Of a DNA stretch of 64,000 nt, positions 19,211-28,059 are shown piece by piece. A program made the position numbers and the translations under genes. Under the pieces are notes generated by a model. The model had not been told where the DNA came from. It saw only the letters and a program-made list of their open reading frames with translations, and made no database searches. Source of the stretch: JAYUDN01 sp043739785 (GTDB lineage Bacteria > Patescibacteriota > Gracilibacteria > BD1-5 > UBA2023); contig JAYUDN010000002.1 of assembly GCA_043739785.1 (NCBI GenBank), positions 1 through 64,000 of the forward strand, read 5' to 3'. The first letter of the stretch is position 1. Every line of letters starts with the position of its first letter.

Positions 19211-19834
19211 TTAGTCCCTAAGAGCCTTTTCCACATCAGCAAAAATTTCCTCCTCACTCCTTCCAGCATCTATATCGAATACTTGGTGACCATTTTTTTT
19301 CCATACTTCGACGAGAGGAAGGGCATCAGAGATTGACCAGGCGATACGTTTGCGTATTGCCTCTTCGGTATCATCTGCACGTACGACGAGCTTATTTCCT
19401 GTTTTTGGGTTCGTTTCTCCTGTAAAACTCGCAGGAAATGTCTCTTGAGTAATAGGATCTATGCGACGACCACAGAGACGCTTCACTGCTGTTTCCTGAT
19501 CGAGGTCGAAGAAGAGGACGTCGAAGTTTCACCATACGGATTCGAGGGCATCATTTTGATCCTTACTGCGGATACCTCCGTCGATGAGGATACGTTTCCC
19601 AGGATTTTCTTTGATAAATTTCTCCGAGAGTTTGACGATATATTCGGTCGGGACTTTGAGTCCTTGCTTCAGAAATGAGTCCACATGCTGTCCATCGGGA
19701 GTTCCAGTAGCCGCGTATTTTCTGAGTTCTCCTCCCATTTCGAAGAGGACGTATTGAGGATGTGTTTCGAGTATGAGTCGAGCTTGGGTTCATTTTCCAG
19801 ATCCCTGGATTCCGACGAGCATGATATGATTCAT
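19211..19834 (-). CDS. adk: Adenylate kinase
   Basis: A 207-residue adenylate kinase converting ATP + AMP to 2 ADP. It has the P-loop (VGIQGSGKGTQ, residues 7-17), the AMP-binding block (FEMGGELRKYAATG), ILIDGGIRSKDQ, and the LID start (RLCGRRIDP). The LID lacks zinc-binding cysteines. One TGA-Gly (about 19526) splits it in a standard-code reading. Start ATG 19834 follows MNHIMLVG. Upstream lies a GTTGAAAGTTAAAAGTT repeat and then RNase P RNA on the same strand. Confidence 0.95.
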
Positions 19835-19924
19835 AATCAGTTGAAAGTTAAAAGTTGAAAGTTACAAGTTTATAGAATTCTCTTACATGCAACTTGCAAC
19901 ATGTAACAGGGGACAGTCATAAAA
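19835..19924. repeat. GTTGAAAGTTAAAAGTT / CAACTTGCAAC repeat unit
   Basis: Between adk and rnpB: CAGTTGAAAGTTAAAAGTTG followed by AAAGTTACAAG and then ATGCAACTTGCAACATGTAACAG. The second part is self-complementary. It belongs to the same word family as the insert inside rnpB and the units near 12300 and 18500. Confidence 0.55.
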
Positions 19925-20446
19925 TACTCCCAATCAGTAATAAGCCGGATTCTGTATATCGATACATATCTATCTAGGATGCCCCTCGCGGGACACCTCA
20001 AGCGGAGTATACTCCACCATACCATTCCGAGTGCTGTATGTATGTGAGAGTACCATTCTCCTTGCATCGAAGAGGGTTTACCACTCCCACCGAAGTGGGA
20101 TCCATCTGTAGCTATTTCTTTTTACGTAGGAACCAGTCCTATAATCAAAATGATAACACCAGATGACTTTTCACCTTTGAGCGGTTGCAAGTTGCAAGTT
20201 GCAAGTTTCACGTATTCTGAAGATTCAGATTCCTGTATGCTAATCAGATTATATAGTTTCTCTGAACGTTTTGGTGAACTTTTAACTTGTAACCTGTATC
20301 TTGCAACCGCCGAGTATTGTCTCTGTGGCACTTTCCGTAATCCTCGTTTTAGATATATCGAAGATCCAGAGCCGTTAGCTCTTCTCCTCTCGGAAGATGT
20401 CCGGACTTTCCTCCCTTTCGGGCATGTATCTGCTTCTTGGGAGCGA
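19925..20446 (-). ncRNA. rnpB: RNase P RNA with a long repeat-derived insertion
   Basis: Catalytic RNA that matures tRNA 5' ends. On the minus strand the 5' part holds the conserved GAGGAAAGTCCGGAC core (CR I) and the 3' part ends ACAGAATCCGGCTTATTAC. P1 is formed by GCTCCCAA (20437-20444) and TTGGGAGT (19926-19933). A GGAAAGTGCCACAGAGA segment and a GAGTGGTAAACCC segment are also typical. The molecule is about 520 bases, longer than usual, because about 130 bases of GTTGCAAG/CTTGCAAC repeats are inserted in the specificity region (20181-20310). Confidence 0.9.
20181..20310 (-). repeat. Repeat hairpin inserted in RNase P RNA
   Basis: Bounded by an 11-bp perfect inverted repeat GCGGTTGCAAG / CTTGCAACCGC. 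The left side carries three tandem GTTGCAA units; the right side carries AACTTTTAACTTGTAACC. It would fold as an extra long arm, probably in place of or extending P12. The same words occur in several intergenic regions and in hemW. Confidence 0.7.
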
Positions 20447-20684
20447 CGGCATTGTATATATTTTTTCGTATGACGCAACGTTTTGTACGGAGTGAAATAA
20501 ATGAGGAGAAAATCCGAAATAGTATGGTAAATTACCGACGTACAAAGAAGGCATATAAGGGAAAATAGAAACATTTCTAAATATATAGAGACTAAAATTA
20601 GTATTTTATCAATAGTATGTATCGGACTTAAGTATTGATTTACGCGAATTCATCGGTATAGTTTGGATAACTTTTTTCCTCTCT

Positions 20685-21971
20685 ATGCGATCATACCGTA
20701 CCCTTATCACTCTGGCACTTCTGTTGATTTCTCCGCTTGTTTCTGCTGAAACGGGCTCATCTTTATCAGGTTCAACTTCCTCAGCAGGAACGGTCAATAC
20801 TGCGGTAGGGACTGGTACCATAAATAGCACTTCTGGAACTCTCATCTCCAATATCGGCGTGTTAACGGGAGCAACCGTTGTGACTACTACCAATGTGATG
20901 GTTACCTCTCCGGCTGAAGCGCTCACTGTCCTCACCCGACTCGTGCAAGCATATGAAGCCCGTATTCGTCAACTGGAAGCTGAGAATGATGCGATGCGAG
21001 CACAGCTCGTTCGAGCAAAAGTGATCAAACTTCCGCTCGTCGCCAATCCTCCTACCGTTATATCACCTATTGCTCCGGGAGTCACTTTTACGGGTACTGA
21101 TACTCCTCCTCCTTCAACTCCGGTAACTCCTGTCGATGCCACTCCTCCGAAAGTGACTGAAGTTCCAGTGGTTGTTACCGTTCCTGATACTTCCGTGACT
21201 GACCGGGCTATCGAGACGATACGAACCATGTACAATGCTTCATACGCTGGATTTATAAAAAAAATTCATGAAGAATGGGAACAGATAAAAAGTGCCTATA
21301 CGCTACCGAAAGACGCGGTCATTAGTGCCTATGAATTCGTACAGACGGCAGATAAGGATCAGGTATTTGTCGATATCGTTTCGAGCCCATCGTATACCGG
21401 CAGTGTCTACGAGTGGAAGATTCTCTACCAGTTCGATCCGACTAGTTTTAAGAGAAAACTGATCGGATACTTCGAACTCGATAAGAAGCTTGAGCGGTAT
21501 GTCACAGTCAAATGAGGGAATCCTTTTGGAGGAGTGAAACGAGTCGAGGTCAAAGATCCATTTCTCGGAAAAAATAACACACCACCATTAATCATATCCA
21601 ATCCCACTCTACCAGTAACGACAGCTTCTGGAGCTTCACAGTGACAAGCGAATCTCGTTCCGACAACCAATGCTTCCACTGTCAGTCTTTCTGATATCCA
21701 GCAAGCCTACTCTGGAAAACGATACCTCTCGGTGATTAGCTTGTCGAATAGCTACCTCGAATCCAATGCTCCGACCCTCGAAATCCTTCGTATGCGCTAC
21801 CGTACCTTCTTTATCATCGGGAAGTACAGTGAATCTCTCAAAGATATACAGAAAATCCAAGCCCTTCAGGGGTCGCTTGATCGTACGATTGCTTGTGACG
21901 CTCAGGTAATAGCCACCTACTCGAAAGATCAGAAACTGATCGATAGCTATACAAAAATATGTAAGGGGTAG
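20685..21971 (+). CDS. Secreted coiled-coil protein, unknown function
   Basis: A 428-residue exported protein. A classical signal peptide (RTLITLALLLISPLVSA) ends at about residue 21. A Ser/Thr/Gly-rich part follows, then a coiled coil (AYEARIRQLEAENDAMRAQL), a Pro/Thr/Val-rich linker (residues about 115-175), and a globular part with YNASYAGFIKKIHEEW. The C-terminal helices resemble TPR units (RYLSVISLSNSYLESN). Two TGA-Gly codons (21513 and 21642) are required. Function is unknown; the layout suits a cell-surface adhesin or envelope scaffold. Confidence 0.7.
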
Positions 21972-22007
21972 TAGTGTATAGCGTTTTAAGCTGGATATAT
22001 AGTACGC

Positions 22008-22095
22008 GTCATTCTGAGGTACGAAGAATCCAGTATTATTTCACTTTGGATTCCTCCTTCGTCAGAGCCTGTGGAGAGCGTCACTTAGGAATGAC
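22008..22095. repeat. GTCATTC...GAATGAC imperfect palindrome
   Basis: An 88-base intergenic unit flanked by GTCATTC and GAATGAC. Inner arms GAAGAATCC / GGATTCCTCCTTCGTC pair partly, giving a long branched hairpin. The words match widely dispersed bacterial intergenic palindromes of the 'CATTCTGAGG..GAAGAATCC' type. A related pair of units lies at 42614 and 42757. Confidence 0.55.
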
Positions 22096-22141
22096 AAGAA
22101 CCAGTAAGAGTTTTTAATCAAGAAAGCCTACTTTACAACAA

Positions 22142-22169
22142 AAACTCCTGGGAATCAGCAGGAGTTTTT
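22142..22169. terminator. Bidirectional terminator between convergent genes
   Basis: Stem AAACTCCTG/CAGGAGTTT with an 8-base loop. T-runs are present on the 3' side in both directions (TTTTTC on plus; TTTTGTTG on minus). It serves the secreted-protein gene (plus) and the HesB-like gene (minus, stop at 22188). Confidence 0.75.
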
Positions 22170-22187
22170 CAACTTTCAAAGAGAGAA

Positions 22188-22562
22188 CTAATCTGTATGG
22201 ACCCCCTCCTTTGCCTGTTTCATCTTGAGTTTCAGGAGAGCGATCTTATCGATCTTTGGATTCCCTGTTTTGAGTGCAAAACTCTCAGAACAACCACATC
22301 GAGTATTGATAGCTTGGCTCTTGATCAGCCACTTCTTGCCAGAAGCGGTGATAAAGGCATTTTCAAAAAGGAGCACATCTGTTTGAGGAATCCAGCAAAC
22401 GAGATGCTCGTTTATGTTGATCTGAGTATCACAGTGGGGAGATTTTCCTTCGATGACTTCGATTTTGCTTCCGGCACATCCGCGGGCTACCATAAAACAG
22501 GATATCTCGGTGATACCCTTTGCTTTCCACGCCTTGAGGCTAACGGGATCAAATCGGAGCAT
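22188..22562 (-). CDS. HesB/IscA-like protein
   Basis: A 124-residue protein with HesB/IscA (A-type iron-sulfur carrier) features: VSLKAWKAKGI at the start, a central VARGCAGSKIEVIEG, and a C-terminal RCGCSESFALKTG giving the expected CxC cysteines. The first conserved cysteine appears to be the one in ARGCAG. Such proteins bind Fe-S clusters or iron and hand them to client enzymes such as HemW and RlmN, both encoded nearby. Its start overlaps the upstream gene end by 23 bases. No other suf/isc genes are seen in the window. Confidence 0.65.
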   Translation of the reverse strand: MLRFDPVSLKAWKAKGITEISCFMVARGCAGSKIEVIEGKSPHCDTQININEHLVCWIPQTDVLLFENAFITASGKKWLIKSQAINTRCGCSESFALKTGNPKIDKIALLKLKMKQAKEGVHTD

Positions 22563-23697
22563 AATCAGGAAGGGTATATTCCCAGAGCGAACTCACGGGG
22601 TTGAAATAATAGTTATAATCTGGAGTTTCTGACATTTTCGGGAAAAAAGGAAGATAGCCTGCCTGCTCGAGTTCTCGACTATTTTTTGCTGTTTTCCCTG
22701 TTTCTTTTTCCATGGCTTTCGCCTGGTTGGTGACATAAGCGAGAAACACTTGCTTCATCGCACGTGAGAAGTAGTCTCGACAGTCTATCGATGGAGTACT
22801 TGTTTTTTTCGGTGGAGAATTTTTGAAGAGATTGCTTTCGAGGGCGCTGAGATGTTGTACCTCGTCGGTCGTTATATTTTTGGTCGTGAGGGATTTTCCT
22901 ATAACTTTCATCGTCTCCACACTGGCATTTGTACATTGACCTGATTCGTCATCTTCTCCTTCCAGAGCGATCGAAACGAGCGAAAATGCAGCAGTAAAAT
23001 GGTCTCCACTTTCTCCGTCCATCAGTCCTATGAGGTAGCGACCAGCAATAGGTGTATCCGTATTCGCAGCAGCAATCATATAGTACTCTTTCGCTTTCTG
23101 GTTCTGACCCAGATCATTGTAGTAGTGAAATGCCATATAGTAAGGAATCTGCCCACTTCTACAGGGATTAGCGAGCTCTTTTTTCTCCCAGAGATCAGAA
23201 ATTCTGGTTGTATTTTTTATGGCATTCACCGTATCGAGGTTACAAAAATTCCCAAGATCCCTTTCGAGCGTATCGAGGGCTATCTGCACGAGTTTCTTTT
23301 TTGCTATTACACCCGTTCCGGTCTCATTCGAGAAAATGGTCGGAAGGAGGAGCATAGAGAACTCATATGGTTTCGTAAACGAGGGATGAAGGCTATGGAT
23401 ACGGTCGAGCAGTACGGGGGCAAAGGTATCATATCCACGATCTCGGATATTGTCTCCGACATATTGGATCAGCGATATCCAGATGCTATCAGCATAGGTC
23501 GTCGTATGCCCAGCACTGGAAATACGGAAAAACTTTTCAGAGGGGATAAACTCTGGATGCATACGACGATACTCTGAGAGCATCGAGTATTCAGCGTAGA
23601 ATGGTCACGTGTTTACTACTTGGAATACCCAAAATCAACCAACAATTCCTATCGCGATGATGATACGAGTGATATATCTCGATATTATTTTTCTCAT
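22540..23697 (-). CDS. Membrane-anchored protein of unknown function, TPR-like
   Basis: A 385-residue protein with one N-terminal membrane span (RYITRIIIAIGIVGGFWVF) and a large helical extracellular part. Helix pairs such as PYYMAFHYYNDLGQNQKAKE and AGRYLIGLMDGESGDHF resemble TPR/Sel1 units. It ends with YNYYFNPVSSLWEYTLP, a motif seen in envelope-associated hypothetical proteins. Start ATG 23697 requires two TGA-Gly codons upstream of the apparent standard-code start; the end extends by three residues past TGA 22549. It overlaps the HesB-like gene and is probably co-transcribed with it and the Jag gene. Confidence 0.65.
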
Positions 23698-23726
23698 AAG
23701 TGGTCGTGTAGGGAAATCATCCTCTT

Positions 23727-24251
23727 TTATATACCCGTTCCCTCCTCCTCAAGGGATATTTCTCCTGGTTTCGAAGGGAGCGGTTTCACGGTGATGATAC
23801 CATCAGAAGCAATATGAAGGAGTCGTTCCACTCATTCTCATTGGCTGTAGGTACGCAGTCCAGCTATATTTTTGGCGGATATGTAGTCATGGGCTCGTTT
23901 TCGTTCGTAGGAGTTGAGATTTGGTATGGCGATGTCTTTCCCTGTTTTCATAACAGTTTCGATACGACTATCGAGGTATCGGAAAAATTTTGCATCCTTC
24001 TCCTTCATATAATCATTGATTTCGAGATGAACATTGACGTAAGATCCTATCGTTTTCTCTCCCATACGAGAGAGGATATGCGAAAGGGCTTGCATATTTT
24101 GCCCATGCAGGCCGATGAGGAGTGGAGAATCAGGAGTTTTGATATCGACGAGGTAAACTCCGGATTCTTCTTCAGTGACGGTGATACTTTCGATAGTGAT
24201 GTGCATCTTCTCGAGAAAAGTACGAGCGAGAGTAGAGAGTGAATCTATCAT
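23727..24251 (-). CDS. Jag-type RNA-binding protein (KH and R3H)
   Basis: A 174-residue protein resembling the Jag/SpoIIIJ-associated family. A KH-II-like domain contains LLIGLHGQNMQALSHILSRM, where a GxxG-like loop (HGQN) binds RNA. The R3H helix follows (NSYERKRAHDYISAKNIAG), then VERLLHIASDGIITVKPLPS. In most bacteria jag follows yidC; yidC is not seen here. One or two TGA-Gly codons after TYSQ complete the C-terminus. It is likely an RNA-binding regulator acting with KhpA-type partners. Confidence 0.75.
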
Positions 24252-24424
24252 AGGAATAAAAATATGAGAATAGTATATAAAAAAATATAGAAAATGGAAA
24301 TTTTTAGAAAAAATATCGGTTCATTCGTTGAATGTGAGCATATTCATGTTATCTCATTCTCGTTGAGAATATGATTCCTTCAGTAATTATAAAGATTCAG
24401 TGGCTTATGAGCTCTCAGGATATT

Positions 24425-24457
24425 AAAAATCCTCAAATATAAATTTGAGGATTTTTT
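24425..24457. terminator. Bidirectional terminator hairpin
   Basis: Stem AATCCTCAAAT/ATTTGAGGATT with a 3-base loop and T-runs on both strands. It ends the minus-strand tRNA-Ser unit or an unrecognised plus-strand transcript. The 170 bases on its left (24252-24424) show no gene; they carry the upstream region of the Jag gene. Confidence 0.65.
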
Positions 24458-24470
24458 GATGTATTTTATC

Positions 24471-24764
24471 GCGGAGAGAGGGAGATTCGTTCGCTCCTCC
24501 GACCGCGAAACGCCTCTCGAGCCTCGATACATGCTAACCGTAGTACCTATCGTGAAACGGCTCGATTCTCATCTCCCTCTTCCTTTTAATTGTATGTATG
24601 GCGGAGAGAGGGAGATTTACCTCCGGGCATAAGCTTCTCATCTCCCTTTTTACAAAAAAACTCACCCCTAAGATGAGTAGTGTAAACATTTATGGCGGAG
24701 AGAGGGAGAATTACCCTCCGGGTATAAACTTCTCATCTCCCTCCTGTTTTTTAGTTGTATAGTA
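24471..24764 (-). repeat. Three partial copies of the tRNA-Ser 3' end
   Basis: The sequence GGCGGAGAGAGGGAGA, which is the 3' end and T-arm side of the adjacent tRNA-Ser, recurs at about 24471, 24600 and 24695 in the same orientation before the intact gene at 24765. Each copy is followed by a CTCATCTCCCT block that can pair with AGGGAGAT to form a hairpin. The first copy is longest and contains further self-complementary parts. These look like duplicated attachment-site remnants or tRNA-derived repeat units. Confidence 0.7.
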
Positions 24765-24852
24765 TGGCGGAGAGAGGGAGATTCGAACTCCCGGTAGGTT
24801 TCCCTACGCACCCTTTCCAAGGGTGTGCACTAGGCCACTATGCGACCTCTCC
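24765..24852 (-). tRNA. tRNA-Ser (anticodon GGA)
   Basis: An 88-base class II tRNA with encoded CCA. The acceptor is GGAGAGG/TCTCTCC, anticodon loop TTGGAAA (GGA, reading UCC/UCU), with a long variable arm (GTAGGGAAACCTAC) and T loop GTTCGAATC. Discriminator G fits serine. Confidence 0.95.
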
Positions 24853-25083
24853 AATTTATACTGTTGAGAAATGAAGCTACATTTTCAGATCGGGGATTTT
24901 ATATAGATAATTATTCTTTTTGCAAGGGAAATGTGCCTTTAGCTGAGTATTTTTCTACAGAACGTACAGTGTTTTGTTTGATTATCCTTTCGATAAATGA
25001 TTCTTCAAAGATACTTTATTTTTTCATTTGATTTCCCTTTTTTTCTCTGTATACTGCCAGGGTATATACCTAATGTAAACCGC

Positions 25084-25350
25084 ATGAAAATCAAAGATCC
25101 TCTTCAAAAAAAGCGTGTTTGAGACCGACTTCGCCGTATCGAATGACAGATTCGTGGGGTTATCCAAATGATCGAAGAAGAAGCAGCGGTTCGTGACATC
25201 GTCCAGCAGCTTTCAGCCGTAAGAAGTGCCATCGGTCAATCCCTCAACGAGGAGATCGTATGCTCTATCGAGAAGCTTATCGAAAAAAAAGCAACCCTAG
25301 ATCCGAAAGAGTATGATGAAATCCGAGATCTGATGAAAATCGCTCGTTAA
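25084..25350 (+). CDS. CsoR/RcnR-family repressor with altered metal ligands
   Basis: An 88-residue all-helical protein of the CsoR/RcnR/FrmR (DUF156) family, which binds DNA as a tetramer and releases it on sensing Cu, Ni/Co, formaldehyde or sulfur species. The N-terminal block RLRRIEGQIRGVIQMI is typical; the Gly before Gln is TGA. In copper sensors a Cys precedes the DVLxQ stretch; here it is Val (EEEAAVRDIVQQL). The His of the HxxxC pair is also absent (NEEIVCSIEKL). Only one Cys remains. The effector may thus differ. A terminator follows; no efflux pump is adjacent. Confidence 0.8.
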
Positions 25351-25362
25351 TAGAATCTCGAG

Positions 25363-25394
25363 AAGACAATCTCACCGAGGTTGTCTTTTTTTTG
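25363..25394 (+). terminator. Terminator of the CsoR-like gene
   Basis: Stem AAGACAA/TTGTCTT, 11-base loop, followed by eight T residues, 12 bases after the stop codon. Confidence 0.85.
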
Positions 25395-25442
25395 TGAAAA
25401 ATTGGTCTTTCTCTAGATTTTCATAGCATAGAGGCAAATCAA

Positions 25443-25501
25443 TACTACAAAAATATATCATTCCAAAAAAAGGAATGAATTCAAAGTAATAATTTGTAGT
25501 A
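25443..25501. promoter_or_regulatory. Nested inverted repeat upstream of the EVE gene
   Basis: An outer 9-bp arm pair TACTACAAA / TTTGTAGTA encloses an inner 7-bp pair TCATTCC / GGAATGA. It ends 28 bases before the EVE start. It could be an operator, or a cruciform or RNA hairpin in the leader. Confidence 0.45.
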
Positions 25502-25529
25502 CAAACGTAGTATCCGTAACTTCAAAAAT

Positions 25530-25991
25530 ATGACTTACTGGCTTATGAAATCAGAACCTACTGAGTACTCGATCGATGATCTCGCTCGAGATGGGGTATC
25601 GTCATGGTTTGGAGTCAGGAACTACCTGGCTCGCAACTATATGCGGGATCAGATGCAGATTGGTGATAGAGTTTTCTTTTACCATTCATCGTGTCCTGTT
25701 CCGGGCATAGTCGGTATCGCTGAAGTAGTTTCCTGAGCCCACCCTGATAGCACTCAATTCGATATAGGAGGGAAGTACTATGACCCGAAGGCAAGTCAAG
25801 GGAAGCCCATCTGGCAGTGTGTGGATATCCGGTTTGTAGAGAAATTTTCCGAGGTTTTACATATTGCTTCTCTCAGGAATGAACCAAAACTTCAAGGTAT
25901 GGTCATCCTCCAGAAATGAAATCGACTCTCTATCACCCCGGTCACAGCGCTCGAATATGAGACCATCCTTACTCTTTCTCGACGGGATTAA
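25530..25991 (+). CDS. EVE domain protein (modified-base binding)
   Basis: A 153-residue single EVE domain, related to the YTH/PUA fold, which binds modified cytosine or adenine. It has the characteristic start MTYWLMKSEPTEYSIDDLA, then GVRNYLARNYMRDQM and FFYHSSC, and PIWQCVDIRFV later. Stand-alone EVE proteins are often found in bacterial defence islands, where they may sense modified phage DNA; others act on RNA. Two TGA-Gly codons are required. Its end overlaps the convergent lipoprotein gene by 23 bases. Confidence 0.85.
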
Positions 25992-26247
25992 GGATAGTAT
26001 CTGCATTTTCGAGATCCGTATCCTCACCGCTTCCACTCGAAGGAGTTAGGGTACCACTTTGTTCTACGATCGTACCACTTCCATCACCTGGCTCGACAAT
26101 CGCTCCAGTTGATACCACACTTCCGGTACTCGATACCGGTAGAGGATTGGGTACGATGGGTGACTTCTCTCTTCAAGGAGCCGGAGCCCCTATACCACTA
26201 CAGCCGAGGAGTAAGAACGAGAGGGAAAAGAGGAGGAATATTCGCAT
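25969..26247 (-). CDS. Small lipoprotein
   Basis: A 92-residue protein with a signal peptide and lipobox (LLFSLSFLLLGCSG; acylated Cys at about residue 16), so it should be lipid-anchored at the membrane exterior. The mature part is Pro/Ser/Gly/Thr-rich and acidic (VSSTGSVVSTGAIVEPGDGS) with no folded domain evident. Function unknown. It converges on the EVE gene, overlapping by 23 bases. Confidence 0.6.
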
Positions 26248-26504
26248 AGGAAAAGACTAGGATAGTATCAGTATAGAGAATATGACGAAAAATAAAAAAA
26301 TTATTTGCATTTTCTTCACGCTTCGGCTATAATAGGTTTATGTTCTTTGGTCAGAACTAAGCTTTAGCCTCATTAGAATCATATCGTACATACAATATAC
26401 ACTTTCTCTTACACATAGTAAGATTTTTCTCGCGTTATGAGGAATATGAGAAAATAGATGGGAAAATCCATTGAATAAATGTAAAAAATCATACAATAAG
26501 CTTT
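26248..26504. other. Intergenic segment without recognised features
   Basis: About 257 bases, AT-rich, upstream of both the lipoprotein gene (minus) and the small fusion gene at 26505 (plus). It should contain both promoters, but no strong -35/-10 pair, RNA gene or long repeat is seen. Confidence 0.4.
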
Positions 26505-26762
26505 ATGTCATCTCAGAAATTCTCACATATAGAAGGGTGAATCAAACTCATGGTAGAATATTTGCAGTCGAAAGTCCTCAGCGAAAATATCACAAAATCC
26601 TTATATAATCCATTCACACTTATGATACCATCAGAAAAAAGACTTGCACGACTCGAAAAATCAGGACTTATAGCCACTCGTGGCTCTTATGATAAGCAGA
26701 TGGCGGTTCTCGAAAAATATCCAGAAGAGCTCGGACTCGCACGCAAGCTCGGCATGTTCTAG
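26505..26762 (+). CDS. Small protein joining zeta-kinase N-terminus to the ARKL module (deletion fusion)
   Basis: An 85-residue protein. Residues 1-28 (KFSHIEGGIKLMVEYLQ...) match the first 28 residues of the zeta-like kinase at 28477 (KFPHTEAGVKLMAEYLQ). Residues about 45-85 match the 46-residue proteins at 28221 and 29226 (LEKSGLIATRGSYDKQMAVL, then EKYPEELGLARKL). The kinase core with the P-loop is missing. It looks like the product of a deletion between a zeta gene and its small partner that kept the reading frame. A terminator follows directly. It may be inert or could act as an inhibitor of the intact system. Confidence 0.6.
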
Positions 26763-26787
26763 AATCCTCCACCTCGTGGGGGATTTT
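26763..26787 (+). terminator. Terminator after the small fusion gene
   Basis: Stem AATCCTCCAC/GTGGGGGATT with loop CTC, followed by TTTC. It begins at the stop codon of the upstream gene. Confidence 0.75.
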
Positions 26788-26877
26788 CATGTATGTCTAC
26801 AGCAGTGAGCGTCACTCTGTCGAAGCGAAGCATACGGCACTCGAGAGTATCGATATATATCATCCTCTTTCCTCAAC

Positions 26878-27033
26878 TTATTTTTTCTTTCGCCTCTTCG
26901 CCTTTGCGACACGACGACCACCAGCACCGTATTTGCTCGGTCACTGGAGGCTCATCTTGCCTTTTTTCTTTTGGATATTTTGCTTTTTCTCTTGTTCGTC
27001 TCCTTCGAGGATGAGGTGCGGAGGGAGGGGCAT
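26878..27033 (-). CDS. Small Lys/Arg-rich protein
   Basis: A 51-residue protein (start MPLPPHLILEGDEQEKK), extremely basic in its second half (GGRRVAKAKRRKKK). It lies 9 bp downstream of the Fic gene on the same strand, so it is probably co-transcribed. It could bind nucleic acid or serve as a Fic partner or antitoxin, but no known antitoxin motif is visible. Not recognised; could be a spurious frame. Confidence 0.4.
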
Positions 27034-27042
27034 AAAATATAG

Positions 27043-28047
27043 TTAGATGTATCGTTTCATATTCAGGAGATAATTCTCTACAAAGAGATTTCTCATGAGT
27101 GAAGTATCATGAAGCTCATAGATAGCAAGGATCGCATCGATATAGTCTCTATCTTGTATCTGGAGAAAGCTGAATGGAATGAGTCCATTTTTGATGAATG
27201 GGATATTGGCTCCGATGCGTGATGTGCGCTTGTTGATATCCATAAATACCTGAAAATATGGGATAAATACCAGGATAAAAAGAGATTGTTCGAATGGATT
27301 TTTTATAGCGTTGAGCTTGTCGAGAAATATATCGAATTGTTCCGAAAGTTGAAAATGATTATCGAGAGGAGTATATGCAGATCAGCCGATAGTCACTTCA
27401 GAGCTTCTGACCTTCCCGAGATAATCCTCTATGAGGAGTCATTTCCCGAGGAGGGTATGGATATTTTGGAAATCAATTTTCGAGAGGCTGATTTCTTTTT
27501 TATTGTCGATAATATATTTGATAGCATTTTTATGATTGAGGATCATTTGAGTTTCTGCCTGTGTCTTTCATAGAGCAGAGGTATGGTACTTGATGAGGAT
27601 CTCAGTGTCGAGATAGCTATAGGTATTCCCTTCGAGCTTCGATGAAGAGAATGAAAGATCGATGAGGAGATTTTCAATTGCACGGATATTGACCTTGTAA
27701 TCATAGCTCGAGAGAATTTGTTTATCGAGATATTCCCTCTTGAGTATATCATACTTTTCACCGAGGAAACTCGTCACACCAGGCTCGTATGATGAGAGAA
27801 AGTCAAAATCATATCCCTTCTTCGGTCGCTCGAAAAAAGGAATATCAAAATATTCCCGTATGGATATTTTTTTCTTATAGATTCACTTTCCTACTTCTTC
27901 GATACGATCATCTCGGATAAGTTCACGCAGATCTCTAAATACTGTCGTCCTATCTACGCTGAGTATCACGAGAACATCAGATACTTTTATCGATGCTTTT
28001 TTCTCGAAGAGTCCGAGGATGATGAGTTTTCTGTCTTTTTTATCCAT
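27043..28047 (-). CDS. Fic-domain protein with N-terminal HTH
   Basis: A 334-residue protein. Residues 1-55 form a DeoR-like helix-turn-helix (LGLFEKKASIKVSDVLVIL, then SVDRTTVFRDLREL). A middle segment contains the inhibitory-helix-like SSSKLEGNTYSYLDTEIL. The Fic core has IPYFQVFMDINKRTSRIGAN, a variant of HxFx(D/E)GNxR in which the usual His region is IPYFQ, as in the DUF-like Fic subgroup with 'DxNKRTSR'. Fic enzymes transfer AMP or other groups to target hydroxyls. Loss of the His would make it inactive or altered; many relatives share this. A palindromic operator lies directly upstream, suggesting autoregulation. Three TGA-Gly codons. Confidence 0.75.
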
Positions 28048-28059
28048 ATTTGAGATTTA

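Noticed and set aside
20181..20310. CRISPR-like repeat array
   Set aside because: Repeats are 7-11 bases, irregular, without equal spacers, and lie inside RNase P RNA. No cas genes are present.
22008..22095. Possible insertion sequence end
   Set aside because: The GTCATTC/GAATGAC palindrome has no transposase and only 88 bases; it fits a dispersed intergenic palindrome rather than an IS.
24252..24424. Small RNA such as 6S or tmRNA before the terminator
   Set aside because: No conserved core of either RNA could be found by eye; only an AT-rich spacer is seen.
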